Shown here: positions 26,525 to 36,475 of the stretch, piece by piece | Numbering within the stretch: position 1 is the first letter of the stretch | How the letters are laid out: every line of letters begins with the position of its first letter | Assembly (NCBI GenBank): GCA_013289695.1 | Contig: JABCZK010000006.1 | Span: forward strand, 107,911-171,910 | DNA: 64,000 bases | Reading direction: 5' to 3' | Source: Acidobacteriota bacterium | GTDB taxonomy: Bacteria > Acidobacteriota > Terriglobia > Acidiferrales > UBA7541 | Notes under the pieces: generated by a model | What the model was told of the DNA's origin: nothing | Database searches by the model: none | The model's input: the letters and a program-made list of their open reading frames with translations, nothing else | Made by a program: the position numbers and the translations under genes

Positions 26525-26788
26525 AATTTGTGTACCTCCGCGCGAAAAGTCGCGGGCTTTCGCTTGAACACTTTGCGAAACTCCCTGGTCCAAGCTTAGA
26601 TGCTATTCGAGGTTGAAAAGTGTCGGCCCACGCTGCTGAACGCGCTGGGCGCGGGAATGAAATCGCGGTGCCGCGGTCACCGGTCGTGAATGCGAACGTT
26701 GATCCGATCGTAGCCGCGCTGTAACGTTGCGGTTTTGTGGTGCGGATGAATCGAATTGCGGTGCGCAGGAGAGCGGTGAGGAGGAGCG

Positions 26789-27103
26789 ATGAGCGTTTAC
26801 GCGATTGCGCAATTGTGGATACACGATCCGGCGACATACGGGCGATACCTGGAGCGGTTTATGGATGTTTTCAGGAAATATAAAGGGCGGGTGCTGGCGG
26901 CGGACGAAAGTCCCGCGGTGTTCGAAGGACCGTGGGACGGTGACAAGATCGTGGTGCTTTCCTTTCCGGATGAGGCTTCGTTTCGGGATTGGGCGGAGTC
27001 GCCGGAATATCAGGAGATTGCGAAGGACCGGAAGGCGGGGGCGAAGTCGGTGATTGTGATGGCGCACGGTATTGCGGCGCGGGAGGATCAGGCGAAGAAG
27101 TGA
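26789..27103 (+). CDS. DUF1330 family protein
   Basis: The 104-residue single-domain protein has the ferredoxin-like alpha/beta pattern of DUF1330. Typical features are YAIAQLWIHDPATYGRYLERF, GGRVLAADE-like KGRVLAADESP, and FPDEASFRDWAESPEYQEIAKDR. It is cytoplasmic with no signal. GGAGGAG lies about 5 bp before the ATG. The biochemical role of the family is unknown. It is divergent from the VWA gene. Confidence 0.88.
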   Translation: MSVYAIAQLWIHDPATYGRYLERFMDVFRKYKGRVLAADESPAVFEGPWDGDKIVVLSFPDEASFRDWAESPEYQEIAKDRKAGAKSVIVMAHGIAAREDQAKK

Positions 27104-27210
27104 CGAGTGAGGTGCGACGGTGCTGCGAAAAAGTGGGCGCGTCCCTCCTGCGGTAGGCAGCGCGCGGTGCCCGTGCCGCCGCTATGCGGAACCGAAGCTT
27201 GCGCGCAGGG

Positions 27211-27296
27211 TGTGGCGGGCGAGGCAAGCCTCGCCTAGCTCGTTTTGTTGCCGAGCACCAGGATACGACGAAAGCGGTGGCAAGCCACCGCACTGC
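27211..27296 (+). repeat. Intergenic repeat family B, copy 2
   Basis: The unit reads TGGCGGGCGAGGCAAGCCTC, GCCTAGCTCG, a spacer, then GACGAAAGCGGTGGCAAGCC and ACCGCACTGC. The GAGGCAAGCCTC and GCGGTGGCAAGCCACCGC parts are palindromic. It fills most of the 297-bp gap between the DUF1330 gene end and the convergent PAP2 gene end. It matches copies at 8461 and 39612. Confidence 0.8.
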
Positions 27297-27400
27297 AAAC
27301 AACCTTAGGACCCTTTGATCGGAAGCTTTTTGCGTGCAACCATGCGCGGAATTTTGCAAGGCGTGCGGCGGGGAGGCGCCAGCGTTCGTGTCGCATGCGG

Positions 27401-27943
27401 TCAGAGGGCCGCGAAGATGTGGTAGCTCACGGTGCCCAGCGCGATTCCGATCGCGGAGCCGGCTAGCACGTCGCTGAGGAAGTGCATGCCGAGGATTATG
27501 CGCGATGACGCGATCAGCAGCGCTACGGCTAGCAGGACGCCTTGCAGCTGCGGGTAAAAGAGGCCGAGTGAAAGTGCGATGGCGAAAGCTGTGATGGTGT
27601 GGCCAGAGGGGAAAGAATATTTGTCGGGAGGAAGGATCAAGGACCAACAATGCGGTTCGATTTCGCAGGGGCGTTGACGCTTGCTGGTTTTTTTCAGGGC
27701 GCGAAAAAGCAAAATGCCCACGAGAGCGGAAGAAGCGGCTGCGCCGATGGCGAGGAAGCGGTGTGCGCCACCGTAGACGAGCAGGATTAGGCCGACGGAA
27801 TACCAGAGCCAGCCGTCGCCCATGCGCGTCATCAAAATCATCAGGATGCGAAACCAGCGCGGGGCGCGCCAGCGGTGTACGCGGCGCATCAGGCGGTGAT
27901 CGTTCGATTGAATCTGGTTCCAGACAGCTTTGGCGACTGTCAT
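27401..27943 (-). CDS. PAP2-family membrane phosphatase
   Basis: The 180-residue integral membrane protein has all three phosphatase motifs: KKTSKRQRP (KxxxxxxRP), SFPSGHT (PSGH) and SRIILGMHFLSD (SRxxxxxHxxxD). About five helices surround them, and the active site is expected on the periplasmic face. Typical substrates are phosphatidic acid, lysophosphatidate or undecaprenyl diphosphate. Its ATG overlaps the stop of the PHP gene (ATGA), so the two are translated together. Confidence 0.92.
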   Translation of the reverse strand: MTVAKAVWNQIQSNDHRLMRRVHRWRAPRWFRILMILMTRMGDGWLWYSVGLILLVYGGAHRFLAIGAAASSALVGILLFRALKKTSKRQRPCEIEPHCWSLILPPDKYSFPSGHTITAFAIALSLGLFYPQLQGVLLAVALLIASSRIILGMHFLSDVLAGSAIGIALGTVSYHIFAAL

Positions 27944-28827
27944 ATGGATCCCTCCACTGCAGATTGCGGCACGGATATCCAGCGGGGATGCTTGCGGGTT
28001 TCAGGAGCGCCGAGAATCTCCGCGGCCCAGCGGCGGCCGAAGGCGCGTTCGTCGTGGTAATTCCAATAGGTGATGACCGGGATGAGCGCCCCTAGCGGCG
28101 AGAGCAGGGCGGTCCAGGATTTTTCGCGCATCATTTCGTAGGCGATCACGAAGACGTCGCGCGTGAGTTTGCGGAAACTTCCGGATTCGCCGGCGACGCG
28201 GCCGATGCCGGCGCGCAGACCTTCGAAGAATTCTTCCTTGTCGCGGGCGCCGGGAACTTCGGTGTAAGCGGTGCCGGCGGAGGGAAGCGCGTGGGCGTCA
28301 CTGCCGCCGATGGCGATTTTGTCCCACTGTTTGGCGAGCTGCGCGGCGCGCTGGTTGGCGCTTTCGAGCATGTGGCTGTTGCGCGTCTCGACGGCCGGAA
28401 AATATTCCTGGAACCAGGCGAAATCCTCGCGCTCGCGGCGGCCGGTGACGCTGGAGAAAACGTGATTGATGCTGAAGAAGAGGCGGCGCTCGGTGAGGTA
28501 CATGAGGAGCGCGACGAGATCGTTGCGGCGTTGTTGCAGCTGCTGGTGCTGGCGGTCGGTAATGTCGTAGACGCCGATGTGGACTTCGGTGCCGCTGGGC
28601 ATTTTGCAGGTCAGTTCTTCGCTGACGAAAAAATCGGCGTGCTGGCGCAATTGTTCGGCGCCTTCGATGGAATCGTGATCGGTGAGAGTGACGAGCTTCA
28701 TGCCGCGGCGCCGCAGCAGGGAATAGACGGCGCGAGGATCGCTATAGCTTTCGCGGCAAAAATTTCGGACAAAGGGGGTCGTACACGCACCGGAGAAGTA
28801 CGAGTGAACATGCAGGTCGCATCTCAC
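27940..28827 (-). CDS. PHP-domain metal-dependent phosphoesterase
   Basis: The 295-residue protein has the PHP metal-binding pattern: CDLHVHSYFSGA at the N-terminus, LTDHDSIEGAEQL around residue 50, FSINHVFSS and a late IGGSDAHALPSAGTAYTEV. It is related to YciV/TrpH-like proteins, which hydrolyse phosphate esters or short nucleotides. The last 80 residues contain hydrophobic patches (WTALLSPLGALIPVITYW), which may contact the membrane. It is coupled to the PAP2 gene and divergent from a lipid-glycosyltransferase-like gene. Confidence 0.87.
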   Translation of the reverse strand: MRCDLHVHSYFSGACTTPFVRNFCRESYSDPRAVYSLLRRRGMKLVTLTDHDSIEGAEQLRQHADFFVSEELTCKMPSGTEVHIGVYDITDRQHQQLQQRRNDLVALLMYLTERRLFFSINHVFSSVTGRREREDFAWFQEYFPAVETRNSHMLESANQRAAQLAKQWDKIAIGGSDAHALPSAGTAYTEVPGARDKEEFFEGLRAGIGRVAGESGSFRKLTRDVFVIAYEMMREKSWTALLSPLGALIPVITYWNYHDERAFGRRWAAEILGAPETRKHPRWISVPQSAVEGSI

Positions 28828-28958
28828 GACTACCAGAATAGGGGACGAGTGTTACCGGCAGATGACATGCGTGCTAAAGTTCTGAAAATACAGATATTTA
28901 ACTCTTTCGACACAGTAACCGTCTTTTAACAGTTCCGTAGCAGATCTCGGCATTACGG

Positions 28959-30146
28959 ATGCGAGACTCCGCCCGCATGCAACGTATCGAGTTTTGCTAT
29001 TTCGACGCCGGCGGCGGGCACCGCGCCGCAGCCACGGCCTTGCAGATGTCTATTCAGGCGCAAGAACGTTCCTGGGACGTTCAGCTCCTCAACATTCAAG
29101 AGTTGCTGGAGGAGTTGGATATCCTCAAGAAATACGCGGGGATACGCATCGAGGACTACTACAACTGGATGCTGCGCAGCGGATGGACTTTGGGCAGCGT
29201 TTACCTGATGAAGGTGTTGCAATTTGTGATCTGGTCGCGGCACCCGGCTATGGTGCGCGTGCTGGAGCGGCATTGGCGCGAGACTGCGCCGGACATGGTT
29301 GTGTCCTTCATTCCGCACTTCAATCGGGCGCTATGTGAAGGTTTCGCGAACGCGTGGCCAGGACGCCCATTCGTCACGGTACTTACTGATATAGCCGATT
29401 ATCCGCCGCATTTCTGGATTGAGCGGCAGCGGCAGTTTTTGGTTTGCGGCTCGGAGCGGGCGGTGGGGCAGGCGCGGGAGAGCGGGCAGATGGATAACCG
29501 GATATTTCGGGCGTCGGGGATGATTTTGCATCCGCGATTTTATGAATCGCGGGTGGAGGAGCGCGTGGCGGGCCTGGCGCGATTGGGATTGCGCGCGGAT
29601 TTGCCTACGGCGGTCGTGCTTTTTGGCGGGTATGGCTCGCAGGCTATGCTCGAGATTGCGAAGAGGTTGGATGAATCGAAGCTTGAGCTGCAATTGATAT
29701 TTATTTGCGGACGGAATGAGAAGTTGGCTAGCGCGCTGCGGGCGGGGAAGCCGCGACTGCCTCGGTTCGTGGAAGGATTCACGAAGGACGTGAACCGGTA
29801 TATGCATCTGGCGGATTTTTTTATTGGCAAACCTGGCCCGGGGAGTGTGAGCGAGGCCTTGGCGATGCGCTTGCCGGTGATTGTCGCGTGCAATGCGTGG
29901 ACTTTGCCGCAAGAACGTTATAACGCGGAGTGGGTGGTGGAAAATGAAGTGGGCGTGGTGCTGCGCAGCTTTGCTGAGATTGTGCCGGCGGTGGGGAGGA
30001 TCATCGAGCCCGCGAATTTGGCGCGATTTCGCGCGAATGCCGGCGGATTGAAGAACCGGGCTGTGTTTGAGATTCCGGGAATGCTGGAGCAGATTTTGGA
30101 GAGTAATGCGAGAGTTGTGGAACCGGTTGGGAGCGCCGAAGGCTGA
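28959..30146 (+). CDS. MGDG-synthase/MurG-like glycosyltransferase
   Basis: The protein has 395 residues; a start at MQRIEF (28977) is equally possible, and neither site has a clear ribosome-binding site. YFDAGGGHRAAATALQ is the N-terminal glycine-rich loop of MGDG synthases and processive diacylglycerol glycosyltransferases. The C-terminal nucleotide-sugar site reads FIGKPGPGSVSEALAMRLPVIV. No membrane helix is seen, so it should be a peripheral membrane protein. It probably transfers a hexose to a lipid acceptor. It faces the PHP/PAP2 pair across 131 bp. Confidence 0.82.
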   Translation: MRDSARMQRIEFCYFDAGGGHRAAATALQMSIQAQERSWDVQLLNIQELLEELDILKKYAGIRIEDYYNWMLRSGWTLGSVYLMKVLQFVIWSRHPAMVRVLERHWRETAPDMVVSFIPHFNRALCEGFANAWPGRPFVTVLTDIADYPPHFWIERQRQFLVCGSERAVGQARESGQMDNRIFRASGMILHPRFYESRVEERVAGLARLGLRADLPTAVVLFGGYGSQAMLEIAKRLDESKLELQLIFICGRNEKLASALRAGKPRLPRFVEGFTKDVNRYMHLADFFIGKPGPGSVSEALAMRLPVIVACNAWTLPQERYNAEWVVENEVGVVLRSFAEIVPAVGRIIEPANLARFRANAGGLKNRAVFEIPGMLEQILESNARVVEPVGSAEG

Positions 30147-30211
30147 GCGCCCGCTCGATGGCGTGGAGAGGTTGGCGATCCAGCCCAACGATTCACGCCA
30201 AAACTGCTTAA

Positions 30212-31228
30212 CTATCTATGCATCGCAGCTTGACCGCACTGAGCGCAAAAGCTCCCCTCCGGCGGGAGCGAGTGGCCGTTCAAGCATCGGGTTGTATCGA
30301 ATTTCTCTTTTGTAGCTGAATATAAAATAGCGAGCGAGCCGATGTAAAACGCCATCCAGTGTCCGGAGAAGCCTCGCCAGACCATGGCTGATGGTTCTCC
30401 GCTGCCACTCGGCTCATTCGATTCCTGAATAAAGAAGTAGAAGAAATTCACGAAAGCATATCCAAGAAACCCATAGATCAGGTATCGCACCCCGTCGGGC
30501 AAGTCGCGTAGAACGAGCTTCCAGAAATCTTTGCGATTTGGATCGCCAACTCGTCGTTTGGCTATGACCAATGCCGGGATCCACACTACAAAAATGCCCA
30601 GGTGGAGAATCCAGAACAACGCATCAGGTGCGACACGGCGGCCCATCACTGCCCCAAAATGCACCCATAAGCTGAGAACAAGTCCCACAAAGGAAACAGC
30701 GATGAAGACCCAAAGAAATTGGCTGACGATGGTCGGAAGGGGCTTCTTGGGGGTTGATAATATGAGTTCGCCAGCAGTCTTCGGCGCTCGAGTCTGTAAC
30801 AGAGTTTCGATGGACGATTCTGACAGTGTCGAATTCGAAGGCTTGCTCGGACTGTAATGGACCGCAACGGGCCTTCCTTTCAGGTCTCGCTGAAACTGCA
30901 AAGCTTCCTCGTCCGTAGCGAATTCGCGTTTGTAAATCCCACCCTCGACGTTTCCGGCGACTGAGTACGCATAACCAAGTTCGACTACGATTTTTGGCGA
31001 GTTTCCTCGCGATGGTGACGAAAAGAATGTTGATTTAGATTCAGCTATAGAGGCGGATTCGATTTGTCCAGTGGCGATGGGCCAGCTCTCTGTGCGATTG
31101 CGCTGCATCCATCGCCAAAGCCACTTTAGCCAACCAAAGGCAAAAAAGGCCAACCAGACGTAGACCATCCAGGGCCACGTGCGTGGGTCAGTCCAGCGGA
31201 CGGGATTTGCGAGCAGGGTATGTTCCAT
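30212..31228 (-). CDS. DUF3592-like membrane protein with C-terminal zinc ribbon
   Basis: The start at MEHTLLANPVRW (ATG 31228) is chosen because the upstream extension is the repeat-filled gap read in frame. The first helix is followed by a DUF3592-like beta domain (SWPIATGQIESASI..AYSVAGNVEGGIYKREF..GRPVAVHYSPSKPSNSTL). Four more helices follow, then a C-terminal CLNGHSLPPEGSFCAQCG zinc-ribbon-like motif. The function of the family is unknown. It converges on the glycosyltransferase gene. Confidence 0.72.
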   Translation of the reverse strand: MEHTLLANPVRWTDPRTWPWMVYVWLAFFAFGWLKWLWRWMQRNRTESWPIATGQIESASIAESKSTFFSSPSRGNSPKIVVELGYAYSVAGNVEGGIYKREFATDEEALQFQRDLKGRPVAVHYSPSKPSNSTLSESSIETLLQTRAPKTAGELILSTPKKPLPTIVSQFLWVFIAVSFVGLVLSLWVHFGAVMGRRVAPDALFWILHLGIFVVWIPALVIAKRRVGDPNRKDFWKLVLRDLPDGVRYLIYGFLGYAFVNFFYFFIQESNEPSGSGEPSAMVWRGFSGHWMAFYIGSLAILYSATKEKFDTTRCLNGHSLPPEGSFCAQCGQAAMHR

Positions 31229-31340
31229 TATTGGTCGCTCTCGACGACGGATGATACCACTGCGGCAGTTGGCGTAGAAGTTGATGGGAGAGATGGTTGC
31301 GCCACGGGAGAGCCAAAGACCGCAGCCAGCGAAGGGTGCA

Positions 31341-31490
31341 AAAGCGTCGCACCTCCCGTTCGACCCTGCCGCCGGCAGGGTCTCAGAGTAAAACGGCGCT
31401 GGTGTCGAGGCTTGCAACAAGAAGAGGGCCGGCGAGACGCCCTTCGATCCTGCCGCCGGCAGGCTCTCAGGACAAACCGGCGCTCCGAGA
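31341..31490 (+). repeat. Intergenic repeat family C, copy 2 (two units)
   Basis: Two units lie in the 302-bp gap 31229-31530, which has no gene. The first reads TTCGACCCTGCCGCCGGCAG then GGTCTCAGAGTAAAACGGCGCT. The second reads CTTCGATCCTGCCGCCGGCAGG then CTCTCAGGACAAACCGGCGCT. The core CTGCCGCCGGCAG is palindromic. The units match those at 22565-22680. Confidence 0.7.
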
Positions 31491-31530
31491 ACCGTGCCGT
31501 CGCGGCGGACGTCAGCAGAGTGCGACGTGC

Positions 31531-34500
31531 TCAGTCGCTCAGCCTTTGGCGCAGCGCGGCGAAATCTTTTTGGACCATCGACCATTGTGCTAGCAGGTCG
31601 TTGAGATGTTTGGTGGATTCTGCGAAGGCGGCGGAGGCTGTTGCGGTGGGAGCGCTGTCGGCGCTGCCTACGGCTATGGATAGGGCGGCTAGAGTTGCGT
31701 CTTCGCCGATCAGGCCGCCAGGGGTGGCGGGCCATTGGGCTTCTGCGTTGCCTTGGATGGATTGGGCGCGTTTTTCGAGGGCGGCCACTGTGTCGAGGAT
31801 GGATTTTGCGTCGGGCTTTGCGCTCAAGCTGGTGCGAAGGGCTTTGAGCTTTTCGCGGAGAGTGGCTACGGACTTCGCGGTGTCGGTGGCTTCGGTTAGC
31901 GCTGCGTCTATTTTCTGTTCCAGGTCGAGCTGTTGGGCCAATTCCTCGCGGGAGACTTTTACGCGCGGGTCCATTTCTACCGTGAGCGCGGCTTTGTAGG
32001 TCTGGCCGCCGGTGGTCAGCACGACTTCATATTCGCCTGGAAGCGCAAGGGGGCCTTGCGGCTCGGTGACTGTGCCGCTGCCGATGATTGCGGCCATGGA
32101 ATATTCGTTGTGCAGCGCGGCGGGCGGGGTGGAGCGCAGATCCCATACGAAGCGGTGCATTCCTGGGGCGCTGGAGAGCGGCTGGAATTTTGGCAGCCAG
32201 AATTTTGGGAATTCGGGCGGAGCGGCGGCGGGTTCGGGCTCTTTATCGGCGCTGGAATATTTGCGGACGACGTTGCCTCGGTGGTCGCGGATCTCGAGCG
32301 TGATTAGGTCGGTGGCGGCGGCTGGCGATTTCAGGAAGTAGTCGAAGATCGCGCCTGCGGGCGGATTGGTTCCTACGGGAGTATCGGGCGGCAGCGGCGA
32401 ATCGTGATTTTCGCTGCGGCGTACGCGGATAGCGTGCGCGGGCGTGAATAGGTGCGCGTTTTGATCTGTGGTGTTGTCGTTCAATTCGCGGAGGGGCGCG
32501 ATGTCGTCGAGAATCCAGAACGCGCGGCCGTGGGTGGCGACTACCAGGTCGTCGCCGTGAATCACGAGATCGCGGATGGAACTTGCGGGCAAATTGTTTT
32601 GCAGCGGACGCCAGGAAGTGCCGTCGTTGAAGGAAACGAAGACGCCGATTTCTGTGCCGGCGAAGAAAAGGCCTTTGCGCACCGGATCTTCGCGGACTGC
32701 GTGGACGTAGGCATTTTCGGGGAGGCCCGCGACGGTTTTCTACCACGTTTTGCCGTTATCGTGTGTGCGGTAGATATAAGGATGGAGGTCGTCCACCTGG
32801 TGGCGGTCAATTGCGGCGTACGCGGTGGCGGCATCGTAGCGCGAGGCTTCGAGCAGGCTGATCTGACTCCAGTTTTCTACATCCGGGGGCGTGACGTTGG
32901 ACCAATGCGCGCCTTCGTCGAGTGTGAGTTGGATGAGGCCATTATCGGTGCCGGCCCAGATTTCACCGGCGCGAACTGGAGAAGGCGCGATGGTGTAAAC
33001 CACGCCGCCAACCTCGCCTGGTTTTGGCGCGACGCTGGCTGGTGCCGGGCTTTTTAGTGTGAGGTCGGGGCTGATGGCTTGCCAGCTTTGGCCCGCGTCT
33101 GCGGAGCGCAGCATGTATTGCGCGCCGAAATAGAGGACGCGCGGATCTTGTGGCGAGTCCACTACAGGCGACGTCCAGGTGAAGCGCAGCTTGCTGCCGT
33201 TGAAGGGAATTGCGGCGGGAGAAATGTCGAACGATTGCGCGGTGAGCCAATTGAAGCGGCGCAGGACGCCGAAGGGGCCTCCGCCGTAAACGATGTCTGG
33301 ATTCGTGCGATCCACTACGATGTAGCCGCTTTCTTCGCCACCGATGGGAGACCAATCGCGAAAAGTAATTTGGCCGTAATCGCTGCGGCTGGCGACGGCG
33401 GCGGTGCCGCTATCCTGTTGCGCGCCGTAAACGCGATAGGGGAAGCGATTGTCCGTGGTGACGTGATAGAACTGCGCCGTCGGCTGATTGAACCAGGAAG
33501 TCCAGGTGGCGCCGCGGTCCACGCTGATGGCAGCGCCTTGATCGCTGCCGAGAATCATACGTGCGGGGTCGTCGGGGGCGATCCAAAGAGTGTGGTAATC
33601 ATCGCCGCCGGGCGCGCCTTTGCACGATTCGAAATTTTCTCCTCCGTCGCTGGAGCGATAAAGCGCGGTGTCTGCGACGTAGACGACGTTTGGGTCGCGC
33701 GGGTCAGTGGTGATACCGCCGAAATACCAGCCGCGTTGCCAGACACGCGCGTCGGAAGAAACGCGGCGCCAATTTTGTGCGGCGTCGTCGGAGCGGTAAA
33801 TGCCGCCTTCGTGCGCGTCAACGACGGCGTAAATGCGATTGCCATCGTTGCCGGGAGCGATGGCGATGCCGATGCGGCCGAGGCCTTCGCTGGGGAAACC
33901 GTGGCCAGTGATTTGATTCCAGGTGACGCCGCCGTCGGTGGATTTATAGAGGCCGCTGCCGGGGCCGCTGGTGGGGGCGTAAACGTTCCAGGGTGGACGG
34001 CGGACTTGCCAGAGAGAGGCGTAGATGATTTGTGGATTGGCGGGGTCGGTGCAGAGATCAATCGCGCCGGTGTCGTCATTTTTGCCGAGAACTTTTTTCC
34101 AGGTGGCGCCGCCATCGGTGGAGCGATAGACGCCGCGTTCTGGATTAGGGCCGAAGGCGTGGCCCAGCGCGGCGACCAGGACGATGTTTGGGTCGCGCGG
34201 GTCCACCAGAATGCTGCCGATCTGGCGCGAGTCGCGCAGGCCGATGTTGCGCCAGGTGGCGCCGCCGTCGGTGGATTTGTATATGCCATCGCCGAAGGAA
34301 ATATCGGAGCGCATGTCCGCTTCGCCGGTGCCGACGTAGATGGTTTGCGGATCGGAGGGAGCGATGGCGATTGCGCCGATGGATGCGGTGGGTTCGGCGT
34401 CGAAGATGGGATGCCAGGTGCGGCCGGCGTTTTCTGTTTTCCAGACGCCGCCGCCGACCGCGCCGAACAGATATTCGTTGGGTTTGCCGGGAACACCTTG

Positions 34501-34671
34501 CGCGGGGAGCACGCGTCCGCCGCGGAAGGGTCCGATCATGCGCCAGTGCATTTCGGGGAAGAGAGACGGCGAGCCTTGCTGCTGCGAGAATGCTTGCTGC
34601 GTGCAGAAAATCGCCGCGGCCGAAGCTAATGCGACCAGAAATAACGCGCGGAATCCGATAGGAGTGTTCAT
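31531..34671 (-). pseudogene. Sortilin/BNR-repeat exported protein interrupted by one in-frame amber codon
   Basis: Two same-frame ORFs (N part ending at 32740, C part from 32682) form one continuous reading frame of about 1046 residues broken only by TAG at 32740-32742. Reading through it gives YRTHDNGKTW-stop-KTVAGLPENAYVHAVREDPVRKG, which aligns without a gap to the intact paralogue at 41592-44855. The start MNTPIGFRALFLV gives a signal peptide ending in AFSQQ. Many Asp-box repeats (STDGGATW type) indicate a VPS10-like beta-propeller. It is a nonsense pseudogene, a recent mutation, or a sequencing error. A truncated propeller of about 643 residues could still be made. Confidence 0.88.
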
Positions 34672-34932
34672 GGTTTGTTTTTTCGCTCGCGGAGTATACA
34701 CCAAGTGATTCGGGGCGAGGATATGGCGTCCGTCGCGAGACAGTTTCCGATGACGACGCGCGTCGGCATAGATGCGAAGCGATTGCCGGTCGTCAATTTC
34801 GCGGGTTTATCATATTATGTGGCTTGGTTCGACGCGGCTGGCGGCGAATCTCGCTGAGCATTGTTGGCTCTCGATCGTCACGCTGACTAATCCTCAATTC
34901 ATAATTAAACCGCAGACGAGGAGAAATTTCAT

Positions 34933-36396
34933 ATGAGCACCCAGGTGGATGTAGCTCCTGCTTCATCGCGTAAGGGTAGGGAACCGGAGGAGTACGACCT
35001 GGTGATTCTGGGCGACGGCACGGGGTCCACACTTGCCGCATGGACGTTCGCTGGCCAGGGGCAGCGTGTAGCGGTGATCGACCGCAAATATATTGGCGGA
35101 TCGTGCCCGAACATCGCGTGCCTGCCGAGCAAGAACATCATTCACAGCGCGAAGGTGGCAGCGTACGTTCGCCGAAGCGAAGAGTTCGGGATCAGCGTCG
35201 ACGATTTGAGGATTGATATGTCCGCCGTGCGGGGGCGCAAACGCAGGATGGTGCAGGGCTTGAATGAGATGTACATGGACATTTACAAGAAGACTGGAGC
35301 GGAATTCATTCTGGCTAACGGACGATTCATCGGGCCTAAGACTGTGGAGGCCACGCTGCCGGATGGATCCGTGCGGCGGTTGCGCGGAGCGAATGTGATC
35401 ATCAGCACCGGGACGCGTGCGGCGGTCGATCCAATTGCTGGCCTTGTTGAGGCGCGGCCGCTGACGCATATCGAGGCGCTGGAACTGGGCGAGGTTCCTG
35501 AGCACCTGCTAGTGATCGGCGGCGGCTACGTGGGACTGGAACTATCGCAGGCCATGCGCCGCTTCGGCAGCAAGGTTTCATTGATCGAACGCAGCGAACA
35601 GCTGGTGGCTCGAGAGGATGACGATGTTTCCGAGGCGCTTGCCGGGCTGTTCCGAGACGAGGGAGTAGAAGTATTTTTGAACGCGAAGACCAAGCGGGTT
35701 TCGGGGAAATCAGCCGAGTCTGTGCAAGTTGTGATCGAGCAAAATGGAGTGGAGAAAACGCTGGCCGGCAGTCATCTGCTGGTGGCGACGGGCCGGAAGC
35801 CGAACACGGAGGGAATAGGGCTGGAGTTGGCCGGCGTGGAAGTGACCGAGCGTGGATACATCAAGGTCAACGAGCGACTGGAGACCACGGCGCCGGGCGT
35901 CTGGGCGATCGGCGAGGTGGCAGGCAGCCCGCAGTTCACGCACATCAGTATTGATGATTCTCGGGTGGTGCGTGACAACCTTAACGGCGGGAACCACGTC
36001 ACGACTGGCAGACAAGTACCGTTCTGTCTGTTCACGGATCCGGAGTTCGCGCGCGTCGGGCTGAGTGAGAAAGAAGCCAAGGCGCAGGGCATTGCGTATC
36101 GCTTGTTCAAAATCCCGATGGAAGCGGTATTGCGCGCGCGCACGCTTGGTGAAACACGAGGATTCTTGAAGGCACTGGTGGAAAGCCACAGCGATCGCAT
36201 CCTTGGTTTTACGGCGCTCGCCGTCGGCGCGGGGGAGACGATGTCGTCCGTGCAGATTGCGATAATCGCGGGGTTGCCTTATACGGCGCTGCGCGACGCC
36301 GTACTCACGCACCCAACTCTTGCCGAGGGGCTGGCCGCGTTATTCTCGTCTGAGCCTTCGGCGCAAAATCAGCGGACGCGCGCGGCTAAGCGGTGA
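34933..36396 (+). CDS. Class I flavin disulfide reductase (dihydrolipoamide dehydrogenase/mercuric reductase-like)
   Basis: The 487-residue protein has the FAD site (DLVILGDGTGSTLAAW), the redox-active pair in GGSCPNIACLPSKN, the NAD(P)H fold (LLVIGGGYVGLELSQAM) and a second FAD contact (PGVWAIGEVAGSPQFTH). The dimerisation domain ends in the HPTLAEGL segment. The FAD loop has GDGTGS in place of the usual GxGxxG, and the redox loop reads SCPNIAC rather than TCVNVGC, so it belongs to the uncharacterised mercuric-reductase-like branch. There is no E2 gene nearby. The substrate is unknown. Confidence 0.88.
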   Translation: MSTQVDVAPASSRKGREPEEYDLVILGDGTGSTLAAWTFAGQGQRVAVIDRKYIGGSCPNIACLPSKNIIHSAKVAAYVRRSEEFGISVDDLRIDMSAVRGRKRRMVQGLNEMYMDIYKKTGAEFILANGRFIGPKTVEATLPDGSVRRLRGANVIISTGTRAAVDPIAGLVEARPLTHIEALELGEVPEHLLVIGGGYVGLELSQAMRRFGSKVSLIERSEQLVAREDDDVSEALAGLFRDEGVEVFLNAKTKRVSGKSAESVQVVIEQNGVEKTLAGSHLLVATGRKPNTEGIGLELAGVEVTERGYIKVNERLETTAPGVWAIGEVAGSPQFTHISIDDSRVVRDNLNGGNHVTTGRQVPFCLFTDPEFARVGLSEKEAKAQGIAYRLFKIPMEAVLRARTLGETRGFLKALVESHSDRILGFTALAVGAGETMSSVQIAIIAGLPYTALRDAVLTHPTLAEGLAALFSSEPSAQNQRTRAAKR

Positions 36397-36475
36397 TGGA
36401 GAAATGGCGAATCGAGTTTAGTGGAAATTCGTTCGGGGGATTCGACTTGAGTTTGCGCTTGCGCGCGATTCTGGG

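Noticed and set aside
33079-34629. 516-residue plus-strand ORF opposite the interrupted sortilin-like gene
   Set aside because: Ala/Gly-rich antisense reading of an Asp-box repeat gene. The minus strand has a signal peptide and recognisable repeats.
34675-34857. 60-residue plus-strand ORF between the sortilin-like gene and the disulfide reductase
   Set aside because: No ribosome-binding site, motif or spacing supports it; it lies in a probable divergent promoter region.
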